29,857 nt of DNA from Russula earlei (lineage: Eukaryota > Basidiomycota > Agaricomycetes > Russulales > Russulaceae): positions 1 through 29,857 of the forward strand of contig JAGFNK010000618.1 of the NCBI GenBank assembly GCA_025769875.1, given 5' to 3'. The notes under the pieces were generated by a model. That model was not told where the DNA came from. It saw nothing but the letters and a program-made list of their open reading frames with translations, and ran no database searches. The translations under genes were made by a program, and so were the position numbers. This document shows, piece after piece, positions 19,062 through 28,566 of this stretch (position 1 is its first letter; each line of letters begins with the position of its first letter).

Positions 19062-19162
19062 TGATGTCATAGAGCACCACTGACATCATAACTGACTGAG
19101 CAACTCCACTATGACATCATACACTCACCAAGCACTCCATAAGTGACATCATTATGACATCA
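19062..19162. promoter_or_regulatory. Array of five CRE-like sites in LTR-C' U3
   Basis: TGATGTCA (19062), then TGACATCA at 19081, 19112, 19144 and 19155. The number and approximate spacing match LTR-C at 5962-6062 although the DNA between has diverged. Confidence 0.5.
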
Positions 19163-19297
19163 TCACTCCACTGTCTCCCTAATCATCCTGAGTCACCCAT
19201 AGGTCTAATATGATGAGTTTATGCCTTTAGAATCTGATTGGAGTGGCCCAAAGAGTCTGAGTTACTTTCTGTAGTTCTTACTCAGACCTGTAACTAG

Positions 19298-19305
19298 TAT
19301 ATAAG
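19298..19305 (+). promoter_or_regulatory. TATA box of LTR-C'
   Basis: TATATAAG, with ttagactgttcatttgtg following about 25 bases later as the probable start of R. Confidence 0.55.
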
Positions 19306-19622
19306 CCCCAATGTAGCATGGCAGTCATTAGACTGTTCATTTGTGATACTCTCATCTTCCTGGGTACTCCCTATGACTGCTCAGTTTAAAGCCTTCTCTC
19401 ATCCTCAAGGTACTCTTCAACAACTGCCTTGTCTAAAGCCCTTCACCACACTGGCCTCCAGTCTTCGCCTCTGTCTTCTGCAACACATACCAGTCCCCAT
19501 CTGGTACCTTCTAGTTGTTTGGCTCATCCTCCTGTTCAATGCTGCCTACACCACATACCATCTGTTCCGACCCTGCCCACCTGCTCCTGAGTCCTTAGTG
19601 ATCAGCAGTATGTGTCTTGACA

Positions 19623-20542
19623 CTAACCTCACCAAGGCCACCACCAATGTGAGGAAGGACATCAAAGCCCTCCCCAAGACCCCTCCTCCACAAGCCAAGG
19701 CCAAAGCAACCCCAGCTAGAGCCCCCAACACCCATCCCACCTATGCAGCAGTGGCTAATCTTCCCCCCTGCCCTAGTGCAGTTGTGAAGACTGCTGCTTA
19801 CACATGGCCAGCAGCCCTGAGGCCTATCCCCACAGACATCTGCACCACCATCAACACCACCTTACACTCCACCAATTTTAACCAGATACATGTGTCTGCT
19901 GCAAGGTGGACACAAAAAGGCAACCTGGTAATCTGGGGTGGTCGAAACACTACAGCAATCAACCTCATGAGCTCCCTCCCTACCATTTCTGAGGCCCTGC
20001 AAACCTCTTTTTCAGAAAACACTACCACTACACCCTAAGAACCCCCTTCAGCTCAACCAAACATCAAATGGTCAAACCTCACAATCAATGCAGCCCCCAC
20101 AGGCAAGACATCCACAAGAGATGCCTACAACCCACAGGAATGCCACCAAGCCCTCCTGACTGAGAACCCCACATACACATCCCTCACCATAACCTAACCC
20201 CCTTCATGGGTTCAGCCCCCACACACCTACCAACCTGGCTCTAACTCATCCCTCTCCTTCACTTTTGAAGATCCAGATGGAACCAAGGCCCAGTCTCTCC
20301 TCCACTCATGCACCCTACACATGCTTGGGCATGTGGTAACCTTAAAGCAATGGAGACACACCCCACCCAAAAAAACCACCAAACCACACATTGCTCAACC
20401 CTCCAACCCCCTTAAACCTGGCTCAGGCCCCAGCCAACAAATCCAGGTGGCCACCACCCTTCAAGTAACCAAACCGCCTGACATTCAAGCTATCCTCAGC
20501 TCCCTTCCTCCACTTAGCACAAATTTCCTCTCAGGGCAATGA
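19623..20542 (+). pseudogene. LINE ORF1-like protein, central and C-terminal part
   Basis: From the LTR-C' junction the frame gives a Pro/Lys-rich linker, PTYAAVANLPP, then HVSAARWTQKGNLVIWGGRN, TTAINLM, stop (TAA, 20036-20038), IKWSNLTINAAPTG, YNPQECHQALLTENP, another TAA near 20196, PPSWVQPPHTY, and SFTFEDPDGTKAQSLL followed by a short C-terminal block. The KWS...EECHQALL...FEDPDG order recalls basidiomycete LINE ORF1 (RNA-binding, Gag-like). No reverse transcriptase follows, so the element is 3' truncated. Stops fit C-to-T decay of CAA/CAG. Function is not expected. Confidence 0.55.
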
Positions 20543-20930
20543 GATCACCCAAGAACAACCATTCTCAACCAGGACATGGGCCTCTGCCCTTTTCACCTTT
20601 CACTCCCTTAAGGTCCCTACACAGGGTTTTCAGTTATTTTTCCTCGTGCATTGATTGCAGTTATAATTCCCACCCCCTGAGCCCATAGTTCTGAGCCAGT
20701 TCCCCATGCCCAGGCCTGTTCTCTCTGATGCAAGAAACTACTGCCTCCTACCCCAGTACAGTAGGAATGCCATTGGTTACTGTTAGTTATAAGGCAAGGC
20801 TTGAAAGTGATAAGCCAGCTCTTTGGTCACTCAGGACCACCCATGTATCTCTGGTATATAAAGTGGTATACAAGAATGTCATTTTTTTTTTTTTAAAAAA
20901 AAAAAAAAAAGAAAAAAAAGAAAGCCGCAA
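20543..20930. other. Gene-free boundary between repeats and gene block
   Basis: Nothing is recognised up to 20880; the sequence is CpG-poor like the repeats. It contains tctggtatataaagtgg near 20850. A T13-A16 run at 20882-20910 marks the change to CpG-rich DNA. Confidence 0.5.
20882..20910. repeat. T13-A16 homopolymer palindrome
   Basis: Thirteen T followed directly by sixteen A, then A-rich sequence to about 20950. It is self-complementary and exactly at the repeat/gene boundary. It may be a nucleosome-excluding promoter element, or a former LINE poly(A). Confidence 0.7.
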
Positions 20931-21097
20931 CACGAAAAAAAAGAAATACGCAAAGTTCAACGCGCGAAAATCGCGCACACGGGAATCACATCACAATGAG
21001 CCACTCGGGGCTGAGCTTGTAAATATTAACCAACATCCATCCTGGAGGAAAGTGATGGAAAGGAGAGGAAAGATAGGATGAGAGAGAAACCGCGAAA
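20931..21097 (+). promoter_or_regulatory. Cluster of CRCGAAA cell-cycle-box motifs upstream of CDC73
   Basis: CACGAAA (20931-20937), CGCGAAA (20963-20969) and CGCGAAA (21091-21097) all match the yeast SBF consensus CRCGAAA. The middle one is in GCGCGAAAATCGCGC, an inverted repeat whose reverse strand reads TTTTCGCGCG, an E2F/MBF-like site. They are 220-385 bp upstream of the CDC73 start. Function is inferred from motif density only. Confidence 0.4.
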
Positions 21098-21314
21098 AGG
21101 AAGATGGAAAACGCAGGTCGACGGTGCTACAACAAGCCAAGCAACAAAATTCGGACGCAAAATTTGAACTTCGGGTTGAGTCTAAGTATAATTTATGGTC
21201 ATACAACAACGCAGCACGTGGAATATTATTGTCTGCTAAGTTGCCTATAAGTGGACTTGACTTATCCATTCCTGCCTTTCACAACCTCAAGATTGCAACC
21301 ATATGGGTGCGAGC

Positions 21315-23003
21315 ATGGACTCACTGGACGCTCTTCGTGTGGCAATTGGTGGAAAGTACGAGATAAATCCAGTGAATGCCTCTGGTTCACCTGCAGGCTC
21401 CCTTCGTACTGCTACACACCTGAACCTCTCAGCCTCAGTCACCCTTCCAAAGAACACGCCAACTCGGCTCCGTAAAGTGGGAAGCAATGCGACGGATCCT
21501 GCATCCGAACCGGATGGATTTTTCACGCTTGAGGCAGTTTACCTCGCTTGGTCGTTGCGCGACATGCCCGGTGGCGAATACATGAAGCAGGCGCGAGAGC
21601 ATGGACTCCTTGCAGGCACTTTTGTCGGTCTTACGGAGCGGAAGAGCATCGTTGACTGGCTGAGGCGGACTGTTACTGGTTTAGACAGCATCGTTCCACT
21701 TACAGGTGTGTTTTTCCTACATACATTAGTCCTACCCTGCGTCAACGAGCTTTAGAGTCGACTACGCCACCGGGAACCCCCCCCCCTTCCGCCTACCGTC
21801 GCCCACCCTCATCTACTCACCACACGCAAGCATTGTCCTCCACATCCGCCCGCTCCCATGGAGATGCAGTGCAGACTGCATCGCCTTCTAAGCGACGCTA
21901 CGTACCCGACGTTGCAGATATGGAGGTTGTAAAGAAGATTCGTCAAGGCGAGATTGAACTCCGCGACCACAATACGGTTTTGCGTGGTATTAAAAATAAT
22001 GTGGGATTTGTGTACTAATGAAAGATACTACTACTGACGATCCCATAGAATTTTTCTTCTGTTCGGAACGCATATGTCGCTAAGCTCAAAGGCCTGAAAG
22101 AGGCTAAAAAGCCGGGAGCTAACACACCTATTCCGACACAGCTAACAGGTATCCTCGTCTTTGGGCGGCTGATGACTTCCACTCACCCTGTCGTTTGTAG
22201 ATAGTAAGGCGCAGGCTCGTAAACAAAGTGCGTGCGCTCTGCTCTCATCGAAGTCATTCTTGAGACGTCCTGTACAGAGAACATGTATCCCATTATCATG
22301 ATATCCTCATCGCCCACGTCCCTTATTACCATGTATAACGTTCGACGCTTTCTCCAAGAGTCCATGTACGTTCTTCCCATAATCTTATCAACAATGATTG
22401 ATCTTGACTAAATACCTCATCTTAGATTCGAGCCATCAGCCGAGGCACGAGCGCGCGCTGCCGCCGAGGGCAACACTCGGGCAGAGGACCTCATACCCAT
22501 CGATCGTGAACGTACAATGATCGAGTCAGGTGGACAGGCACGTGCAAGTGCTCAACGGTACTATGTCCTTGATTCGGTTGAAGCTCTCAACAAGTTCGGC
22601 GCGGACGCCTGGGACCGTGTCGTCTGCGTCCTCACGACAGGTCAGGTATGGCAATTTCGACCATATAAATGGAGTGAGCCACGCATCTTGTTCCACCACG
22701 GTGAGTGTCCAGTTAGTAGTGCGTAGGTACCCATATCAGATTGACCCGCTGTGGCGGCGATGGGAAGTCAAAGGTATCTACGTGTCATGGGCGAATGACC
22801 CGCCAAACCCAAAAGTCAAGGATTGGAACGTCACCGAACTCAAGGTGAGCCGCATACGTTTTACCAGATTGGTCGTTCACACCACTGGGGCTATACAGAT
22901 CGACCCCCACCGCCGACACGTGGATAAGTCGACGGTCGCCTTTTTTTGGAAGACTTTAGATACATGGACAGTGACTCACAAGCCATCTCTTATGACCACG
23001 TAA
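21315..23003 (+). CDS. CDC73: CDC73 homologue, Paf1 transcription-elongation complex subunit
   Basis: Cdc73 (parafibromin) is a nuclear subunit of the Paf1 complex, which travels with RNA polymerase II and promotes elongation and histone modification. Exons: 21315-21705, 21756-22000, 22049-22148, 22201-22227, 22278-22365, 22426-22700, 22768-22844 and 22899-23003; 1308 bases, 435 residues, all introns GT-AG and 48-67 bp. The N-terminal part (1 to about 130) has LEAVYLAWSLRD and RKSIVDWL; a Pro-rich linker and basic patch (SKRRYVPDV) follow, then NFSSVRNAYV. The C-terminal Ras-like domain runs from about residue 255: YPIIMISSSPTSLITMYNVR, WDRVVCVLTTGQVWQF, PPNPKVKDWNV, HRRHVDKSTVAFFW. An in-frame ATG at 21303 would add four residues; 21315 gives the family-like MDSLDALR start. 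It appears intact. Confidence 0.93.
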
Positions 23004-23347
23004 TCCAACCTAGTTTCTGTAAAAGGTGTTGAAGACACCCCAGGCTTGAGCCTTTCTCTATACGTTGATCGCATGGCTTGCTATTCATCCACCCTTGATC
23101 CGTGTCCATCCTAGATCGATTGATCCCCAGAGTGTGTGTATTTTGGGTGTTTCCACAGGAAGCATCAGCAGCACAGCCGAGGTAGCTGCGGTGTTGGTAG
23201 TAGGATGACCAATGACAATCAAAGGTAAAACCTTAACCCTAAGAATAACTGAGGTGGTACGACTACTTGTTGCCTCTCCTGGAATCATCATCGCTCCCGT
23301 TGCTCTCTTTCCCTTCTTCTTTCTCTCCACCCAGACAGCATACCAAC

Positions 23348-26300
23348 ATGCCCAAAATACCTGCTGTCTCCCCCGCTACTGGCGAATGTCCGCCCCCAAA
23401 TTTTGTGCACACAGTCGATGGGAATTTCGTCGATTCGCACGGTCGCACGATACTGTTTCGTGGGGTCAATTTTTCTGGTTCGACAAAGGCACCAGAAGGC
23501 GAGGCCTCGCACCTCTTGGATGGGTTTTGGGAGAGTGCCGAAGCTGGCGGGAACAGCTTCGTGGACCGTCCGCTCAATCTCGACGATGGGTCTGCTGACG
23601 TTCACCTTGCCCGTCTTCGGGGTTGGGGTTTTAACATATTGCGCTACGCGCTGACTTGGGAGGGCCTTGAGCATGGAGGGCCGTGAGTGTGACTTCCTTT
23701 TCGATTCCTGACCTTTGACAAAGGGCTTTCCAGTGGGGTCTATGACGACGATTTTATGAACTACACAATTCGTGTATTACGGAAATGCAAAGAGTATGGC
23801 TTCAAAGTATATATCGATCCCCATCAAGACACTGTGAGTGTGTACAACAACTGCTACCATATTTCTCCATCTCACTACTGAATACCAACTTTCGTGGCTC
23901 GTACCCGACCTCTGTCGCGCCCCGTTTCCCCCCGATCCGTATCCTTCCTGGACCACCACATCGTACGTTATATATCAACCTTTCTACGTTCGATTTCCTT
24001 GTTCCCCTGGTTGCCGTCTCAATCGATCTGTTCCAAATCCTCACATTCTCGAAACAACATTCTCTATTTTGCCCTCGAAACACTCGCGATTCGTTTCCAG
24101 TGGTCTCGATATTGCGGTGGCTCTGGAGCGCCGTATTGGACACTTGCAGCGTGCGGTATGAATCCGCTTAATTTCACAGCTACCCAGTCCGCCATTCTCC
24201 ACAATGAGTATCCGTTAGCTCATCAACCAGACCCCGCCTCCATCCCTGCCATGACGTGGTCGACAAACTACGGGCGCCTCGCTATCCAGACAGTCTTCAC
24301 CTTATTTTTCGCCGGCCGTGACTTCGCGCCCAATTGCACTCTCGATGGGTGCAATATTCAGGACTACCTCCAATCACACTATATTGAAGCCTTTGGACGT
24401 CTCGCCGATAAGATCCGGGATGCCGGGGACTTGTTGGACGAATGCGTCATAGGTTGGGACAGCCTGAATGAACCATCCGAAGGGTTCGTGGGGTATCCGG
24501 ACTTAAATTCGCTACCCGCAAAACAGGGTTCAACCCTCAAGAGAGGACCCACCCCAACCCCGGCGCAGTCATTGCGTCTAGGAATGGGGCAGGCCCAGAC
24601 CGTCGAAAATTGGGCCTTCAATGCATTTGGTCCAAAGCGTGCGGGCCTGGTAACGATCGACCCCAAAGGCCAAACTATTTGGTTAGACCCGTCGACTGAA
24701 CGAGATGGCGTGCATCCACGATACGGGTGGAGGCGTGGACCAGATTGGCAGCTTGGCGTTGACATCTGGGCGCAGCATGGCGTTTGGGACATCGAGACGG
24801 GTTATGTGATGCGACCAGATTATTTCCGCTACCTCCCCGCAGTCGAGTTTGCAGGATCCACAAGATGAAGTCACTGAGGTCGAATTTGTTGCAGACTACT
24901 GGGCCCCACATTGGCAAGCATGGGCAAGGCGCATTCGCAAGGCGCATCCTGAAGCAATTCACTTCGTTGCTCCCCCAGTGTTCGCGCAGCCCCCTCCATT
25001 GCCTACCGAAGATCTGGCAGGTCGTTGCGCTTATTCAACTCATTTTTATGATGGACTTACCCTCGTGACACGCCACTGGAACTGGTTCAACGCCGATGCT
25101 GTCGGTTTGCTGCGCGGAAAATACCGCACTAAATTTCAGGCACTTAGGATAGGCGAGAGAGCCATCCGGCGCTCGCTGCAAGCCCAGCTGGCGATGCTCA
25201 AGGAGGATGCACCTATCCTGGGTGCTTACCCGACCATGATTGGGGAAATTGGTATCCCTTTCGACATGGATGGGCGCAAAGCATATGGTTGGACGGATGG
25301 AGGCCGTTACAAAGGAAATTTCTCTAGTCAGCAACGTGCACTTGATGCCAGTCTCAATGCCACCGATGGCCCCAATTCGCTCAGTTACACAATATGGACG
25401 TATTGTCCCGATAACATCCATCCGTGGGGTGACCTATGGAACATGGAAGACCTCAGTCTATGGAGCGTCGACGACCTGCGTCTTCGTGGTGAATCTAGTA
25501 TGTATCAAGGCAACGGAGACAAGTCCTCTGCATTGTTGTTGGCAGCACACCGTGCTGCCCGATCCAGCAGCACAGTCCGACTCGGTGCCTCTGGTGGCTT
25601 CCCGCAGGGATATCCCTCTCAACTGTCATTGGCAACAATGCCGCTCGCTGCCAATGACGAGCAGGGCGGTATGCCAGATACATCGCCTTTTTCCTGTTGG
25701 GACAGTGCATTCGACTTCCTTACGGATGGAGCCCGAGCTGTCAAGGCGTTCAGCCGGCCTTATCCCATCGCTACCGTTGGAATTCCAACAGACATCCAGT
25801 TTGATATTGCCAAAGCCGAGTTCCGCTTGGTCGTACGCGTGCGTGCAGAAGACGCGCCAGTTACCAACTCAGCGGCGACAACTCGTCCTGTCACCCCTTC
25901 TTCCCATTCTACCATCGACGATCCAAAGGGGGAGCGACCTGCAACCGAGATCTTTTTACCCATTGTACACTTTGCTGCTGACCGCACGGTCGGCTCACTG
26001 CTGGACCGGTCTAGGTATAAACGGGATTCCTCTACCCCAGATATCGACATAGACGAGGAGCCTGTTTGTTCTCGTTCCAGTGAAACGCTTCGCGGTGTTT
26101 CCAATAGTCCCTATCCTCCTCGGACGTTACAGAATGCCGTCGCCGTCGCCGTTTTCGTGTCCGCGGGGCGTTGGGAGCTTGATGGCAATGGCACGACGTT
26201 GCGATGGTGGTATCCAATACCAAGACCGGGTGAGCCAGACCATGAGTACTCAATTATTATTGCTCGGCGAGGCGGTCGCATTATCACGGAGGAAGAATGT

Positions 26301-26360
26301 AGGCATCAGAGCTTTTGGGAGCGTTTATGTGGACGTGCAAGTGACTGTTGTATCATGTGA
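23348..26360 (+). CDS. GH5 (subfamily 12-like) steryl-/glucosylceramide beta-glucosidase with C-terminal CaaX box
   Basis: Resembles fungal GH5_12 enzymes that hydrolyse ergosteryl-beta-glucoside or glucosylceramide (EGCrP2/Sgl1 type). Exons: 23348-23682, 23734-23833 and from 24101; the intron 23834-24100 is unusually long (267 bp). Motifs: FRGVNFSGS, IDPHQDT then WSRYCGGSGAPYWTL across an intron, the acid/base Glu in SLNEPSEG (residue 269), and the nucleophile Glu in MIGEIGIPFDMDG (about residue 511). Near 24806-24854 the frame shifts; a 49-bp GT-AG intron there restores it (about 881 residues in total) but removes VMRPDYFRYLP, which looks family-like, so a sequence error or indel is an alternative. 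No signal peptide is seen. The protein ends Cys-Cys-Ile-Met, a CaaX box, suggesting farnesylation and membrane attachment. Confidence 0.88.
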
Positions 26361-26786
26361 ATACATTAGATTGGGGTTTGTAGCATGCAGTTCTGGTGCA
26401 TGCTATTCTTATGTGTTCGTCGTTTCATTCCTACCTTCTTAGACTTTCATGCGCTTCCGCCTCTGATCACGGAGTTTTTCTAATAGCTAATGGCCGGGCT
26501 TTTGCGCGGAAGTGTATTCACTAGTGGCATAGGAACGTTGTTCCAATCAATATTTAACAAAGTTCTATCACGTATCAAACTTCATTGAGAGAGTACCTCC
26601 TGGATAATGGCAGCTTAATACGTGGGGGTCATTTGAATTAAGTACTGAGGGCTGAGGGAGAGCCGGGCTGCGACGAGTTGGGAATGCGTGGTAAAGAGTT
26701 ATCAGATAGTGATTCCCCGCAGCCGTTACCTCGCAACCCGATCTCGACAACGCGGTTCAAGACGTGAGCAAGTTCATGGTATCTAC
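26361..26786. other. Intergenic region between convergent GH5 and OPA3-like genes
   Basis: No gene is seen. It should hold both 3' untranslated regions and terminators. There is no clear polyadenylation hexamer beyond AT-rich stretches. Confidence 0.5.
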
Positions 26787-27408
26787 CTAGCAGTTAGTAA
26801 GATCATGATAGGTATCCGGAGTGATGCACCGTCGTCGCTCCTCTACGGTGGTCTCTTCCCAGGTCCGAAGACGCTCATTCAGTTCACGCACTCGGGCCCT
26901 GACCTCCTCGATGGAATCACTCATGTCTGAGCGCTGTTTCGACTGGCTGCGCGACGAACGCCACGTTTCGCTAAGGATGAGACCGGCAGCTACACTGAAC
27001 AAGAATCCTTCAGCCAGAAAATTGGCACCGTTCTCGATGGCCCTGAGAGCAGGTGTGTCAGAGGTCAAAGGAGGGGACAATAGGCAGGTACCTAGTTTCT
27101 GAAAGCGGGCGAATATGCTTGGCAGGTTCGCCTAAGAGGCCCGTTCGTAATCTTACCTCGTAGCGGTACATGGTCTGTGCGAGCGACACACAAACCTTTC
27201 GGAAGCGTTCGTGTCTCTCATTTGATTGTTAGATTTCTGCAAGCACAAATAGGCCACACACAAATACTTACTCTCTTGCCTGGTTCTTAATGCGCGAACT
27301 AATGGGCTTGGCTAGTGTCTTGGGAGGGAGGATCGTTAATTGCTGTATCGTTGCTGAGAGAAGGCGTCTCACTCGAATCAGTAAGGTGCCAATCTTCATT
27401 GTTGCCAT
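26787..27408 (-). CDS. OPA3-like mitochondrial protein
   Basis: Related to human optic atrophy 3 and its fungal homologues, small mitochondrial membrane-associated proteins of uncertain molecular role. Minus-strand exons: 27408-27373, 27318-27272, 27214-27092 and 27042-26787, with introns of 49-57 bp, all GT-AG; 462 bases, 153 residues, stop TAG at 26787-26789. The N-terminus MATMKIGTLLIR then TLAKPIS is the family start; QAREHERFRKVC, LAQTMYRYEVRLR and IRPLSETRAIENGANFLAEG follow. A hydrophobic segment FLFSVAAGLILSE and a coiled-coil-like tail (IEEVRARVRELNERL) complete it, as in OPA3. The second ATG (27399) is an alternative start. It is convergent with the GH5 gene and appears intact. Confidence 0.9.
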
Positions 27409-27941
27409 TGGGAAGAGGTTTGTGCTAGCCTGTCTACAGAAAACGAAGATAGCGGCTCAAAGTAGGACTCTACAGGTATTGCAAGCACGAGTTGAAGATT
27501 GAAACGTAACGTTGAAGGCTGATGGAACTACACGCGTCAGGAAACGTGCTAAAACTCTGCCAAGGTAGGTAGCTTAGGTAATTGTAGAGCCTTGAGACGA
27601 ATCACAGACCAATCACGATCTTGGGATAGTTTGTAGTTTGCAAGTGCAGGAGATGCCTTTCCGGGATATCCTCTTTAATTATTTGCATTGCAAGGGTTGA
27701 TCTATTTGGCATGACATCACAAGTTGTTGCCTATGTGAATCCCACACCAGGATTTATTTGGCATGACCTTAGAAGTTGTTGCCTAGCCATTGCAAGGCAA
27801 TGTTGAGCTGTGCATCATGTTGGTCAAAACTGCCCAGGTGATGACCATTCACCTCATATCCATTAATTGCACTGACAGGGTAGGATGATTGGTGTTTTGG
27901 TATGTGTTTATGATAATCTGATGTTAAGATTTGCCAATCTT
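27409..27941. other. Upstream region of the OPA3-like gene and start of the right repeat zone
   Basis: No gene is seen. CpG content falls after about 27650. An imperfect direct repeat (atttggcatgac ... agttgttgccta) lies at about 27703-27733 and 27755-27785, period about 52 bp. The bases 27937-27941 (atctt) would be the target duplication of the copia-2 element, whose other copy is outside the window. Confidence 0.5.
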
Positions 27942-28159
27942 TGTCAAGAACTCACTATTGAACAATCCAGTTCAAGAGTGAGGGAGTAGCTTGGAGATGA
28001 GTCAACTGAGTTCAAGAACAAAGTTGGCAAAGAGTACAGTGTAGAAACTAAACAGTCTATTTGGGGTATGGAAGGGTTGTTATGCGTGAGTGTATGCAGC
28101 GTCAAAGAGGACCTGCATGTTCGCACACGTGGGAATCGCTGAATAATGTAATGACTGTA

Positions 28160-28190
28160 CTCAGTGACTCGCACGCGTGAGCGATCACTG
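28160..28190. repeat. Hairpin 1 in LTR-E
   Basis: Outer arms CAGTGA (28162-28167) and TCACTG (28185-28190) enclose an inner CACGCGTG palindrome. It contains ACGCGT, the MluI cell-cycle box core. Confidence 0.7.
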
Positions 28191-28283
28191 TGGATATATT
28201 TTTACCTGAATAATGTAACGACTGTACTATTCAAGTATGAGCTTTATGGAACGAAAGGAACAATAAGTAAGTGGAAACACACA

Positions 28284-28318
28284 CCTCAGTGACTCACGCG
28301 CGTGAGCAATCACTGAGG
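28284..28318. repeat. Hairpin 2 in LTR-E
   Basis: Perfect 9-bp arms CCTCAGTGA and TCACTGAGG enclose the perfect 14-bp palindrome CTCACGCGCGTGAG. It is related to hairpin 1, so the pair is probably an old duplication. Confidence 0.8.
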
Positions 28319-28566
28319 AGCAAGGGTAAACTATCTACTCATTTAAGTAGGCAGGAGGTAAGCAAATGGTATCCAAATGACGGAACGTCAGTCGACCCAA
28401 TCAGCGTCTACGTCAATTGACTAGACTAGGTACGAACTGAGTGTAAATAACTAGTTCTACTTGGAGATGCTAAGAGCAGTCCTGGGTATATATCCCGAGT
28501 GAGGGGATCCCTCACTCGGCTTTGTGTGCTCGCAATCAAGCTCACCTGTGGTCGGGAATCACAACA

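Larger units (their letters stand above)
18793..19622 (+). mobile_element. LTR-C', second solo LTR of the LTR-C family
   Basis: Starts TGTTGTGAACC, ends GTCTTGACA, 830 bp, with the exact target duplication CTAAC at 18788-18792 and 19623-19627. It matches LTR-C (5697-6525) along its length but has lost nearly all CpG. It keeps five CRE-like octamers (19062, 19081, 19112, 19144, 19155) and TATATAAG at 19298-19305. The hydrophobic frame runs from 19496 without a stop into the LINE sequence. Confidence 0.9.
27942..28566 (-). repeat. LTR-E, 3' LTR of copia-2
   Basis: The reverse strand starts TGTTGTGATTCCC at 28566, directly after a purine tract, and ends GAGTTCTTGACA at 27942; 625 bp. The last 50 bases match the ends of LTR-A and LTR-B (cactcttgaactggattgtt). 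It contains two large hairpins (28160-28190 and 28284-28318) next to a duplicated ctgaataatgtaa.gactgtac. Confidence 0.8.

Noticed and set aside
19343..20038. A 231-codon open frame that looks like one gene
   Set aside because: It is a chimera: its first 93 codons are LTR-C' and the rest is the LINE ORF1-like sequence. The join is at the CTAAC target duplication, and the frame opens with GTG rather than ATG.
20882..20910. The T/A run as the poly(A) end of the LINE
   Set aside because: No LINE reverse transcriptase or 3' region precedes it and no target duplication was found, so it is not assigned to the element.
20728..21081. Lys-rich frame across the T/A run
   Set aside because: The Phe/Lys content is produced by the T13-A16 homopolymer; there is no family similarity.
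23263..23674. Overlapping minus-strand frames opposite GH5 exon 1
   Set aside because: They are shadows of a GC-rich coding exon; GH5 motifs are clear on the plus strand.
24849..26360. A separate gene starting in the middle of the GH5 gene
   Set aside because: It begins with TTG, not ATG, and carries the second half of the GH5 domain, including the nucleophile Glu. It is the continuation of the upstream exons.
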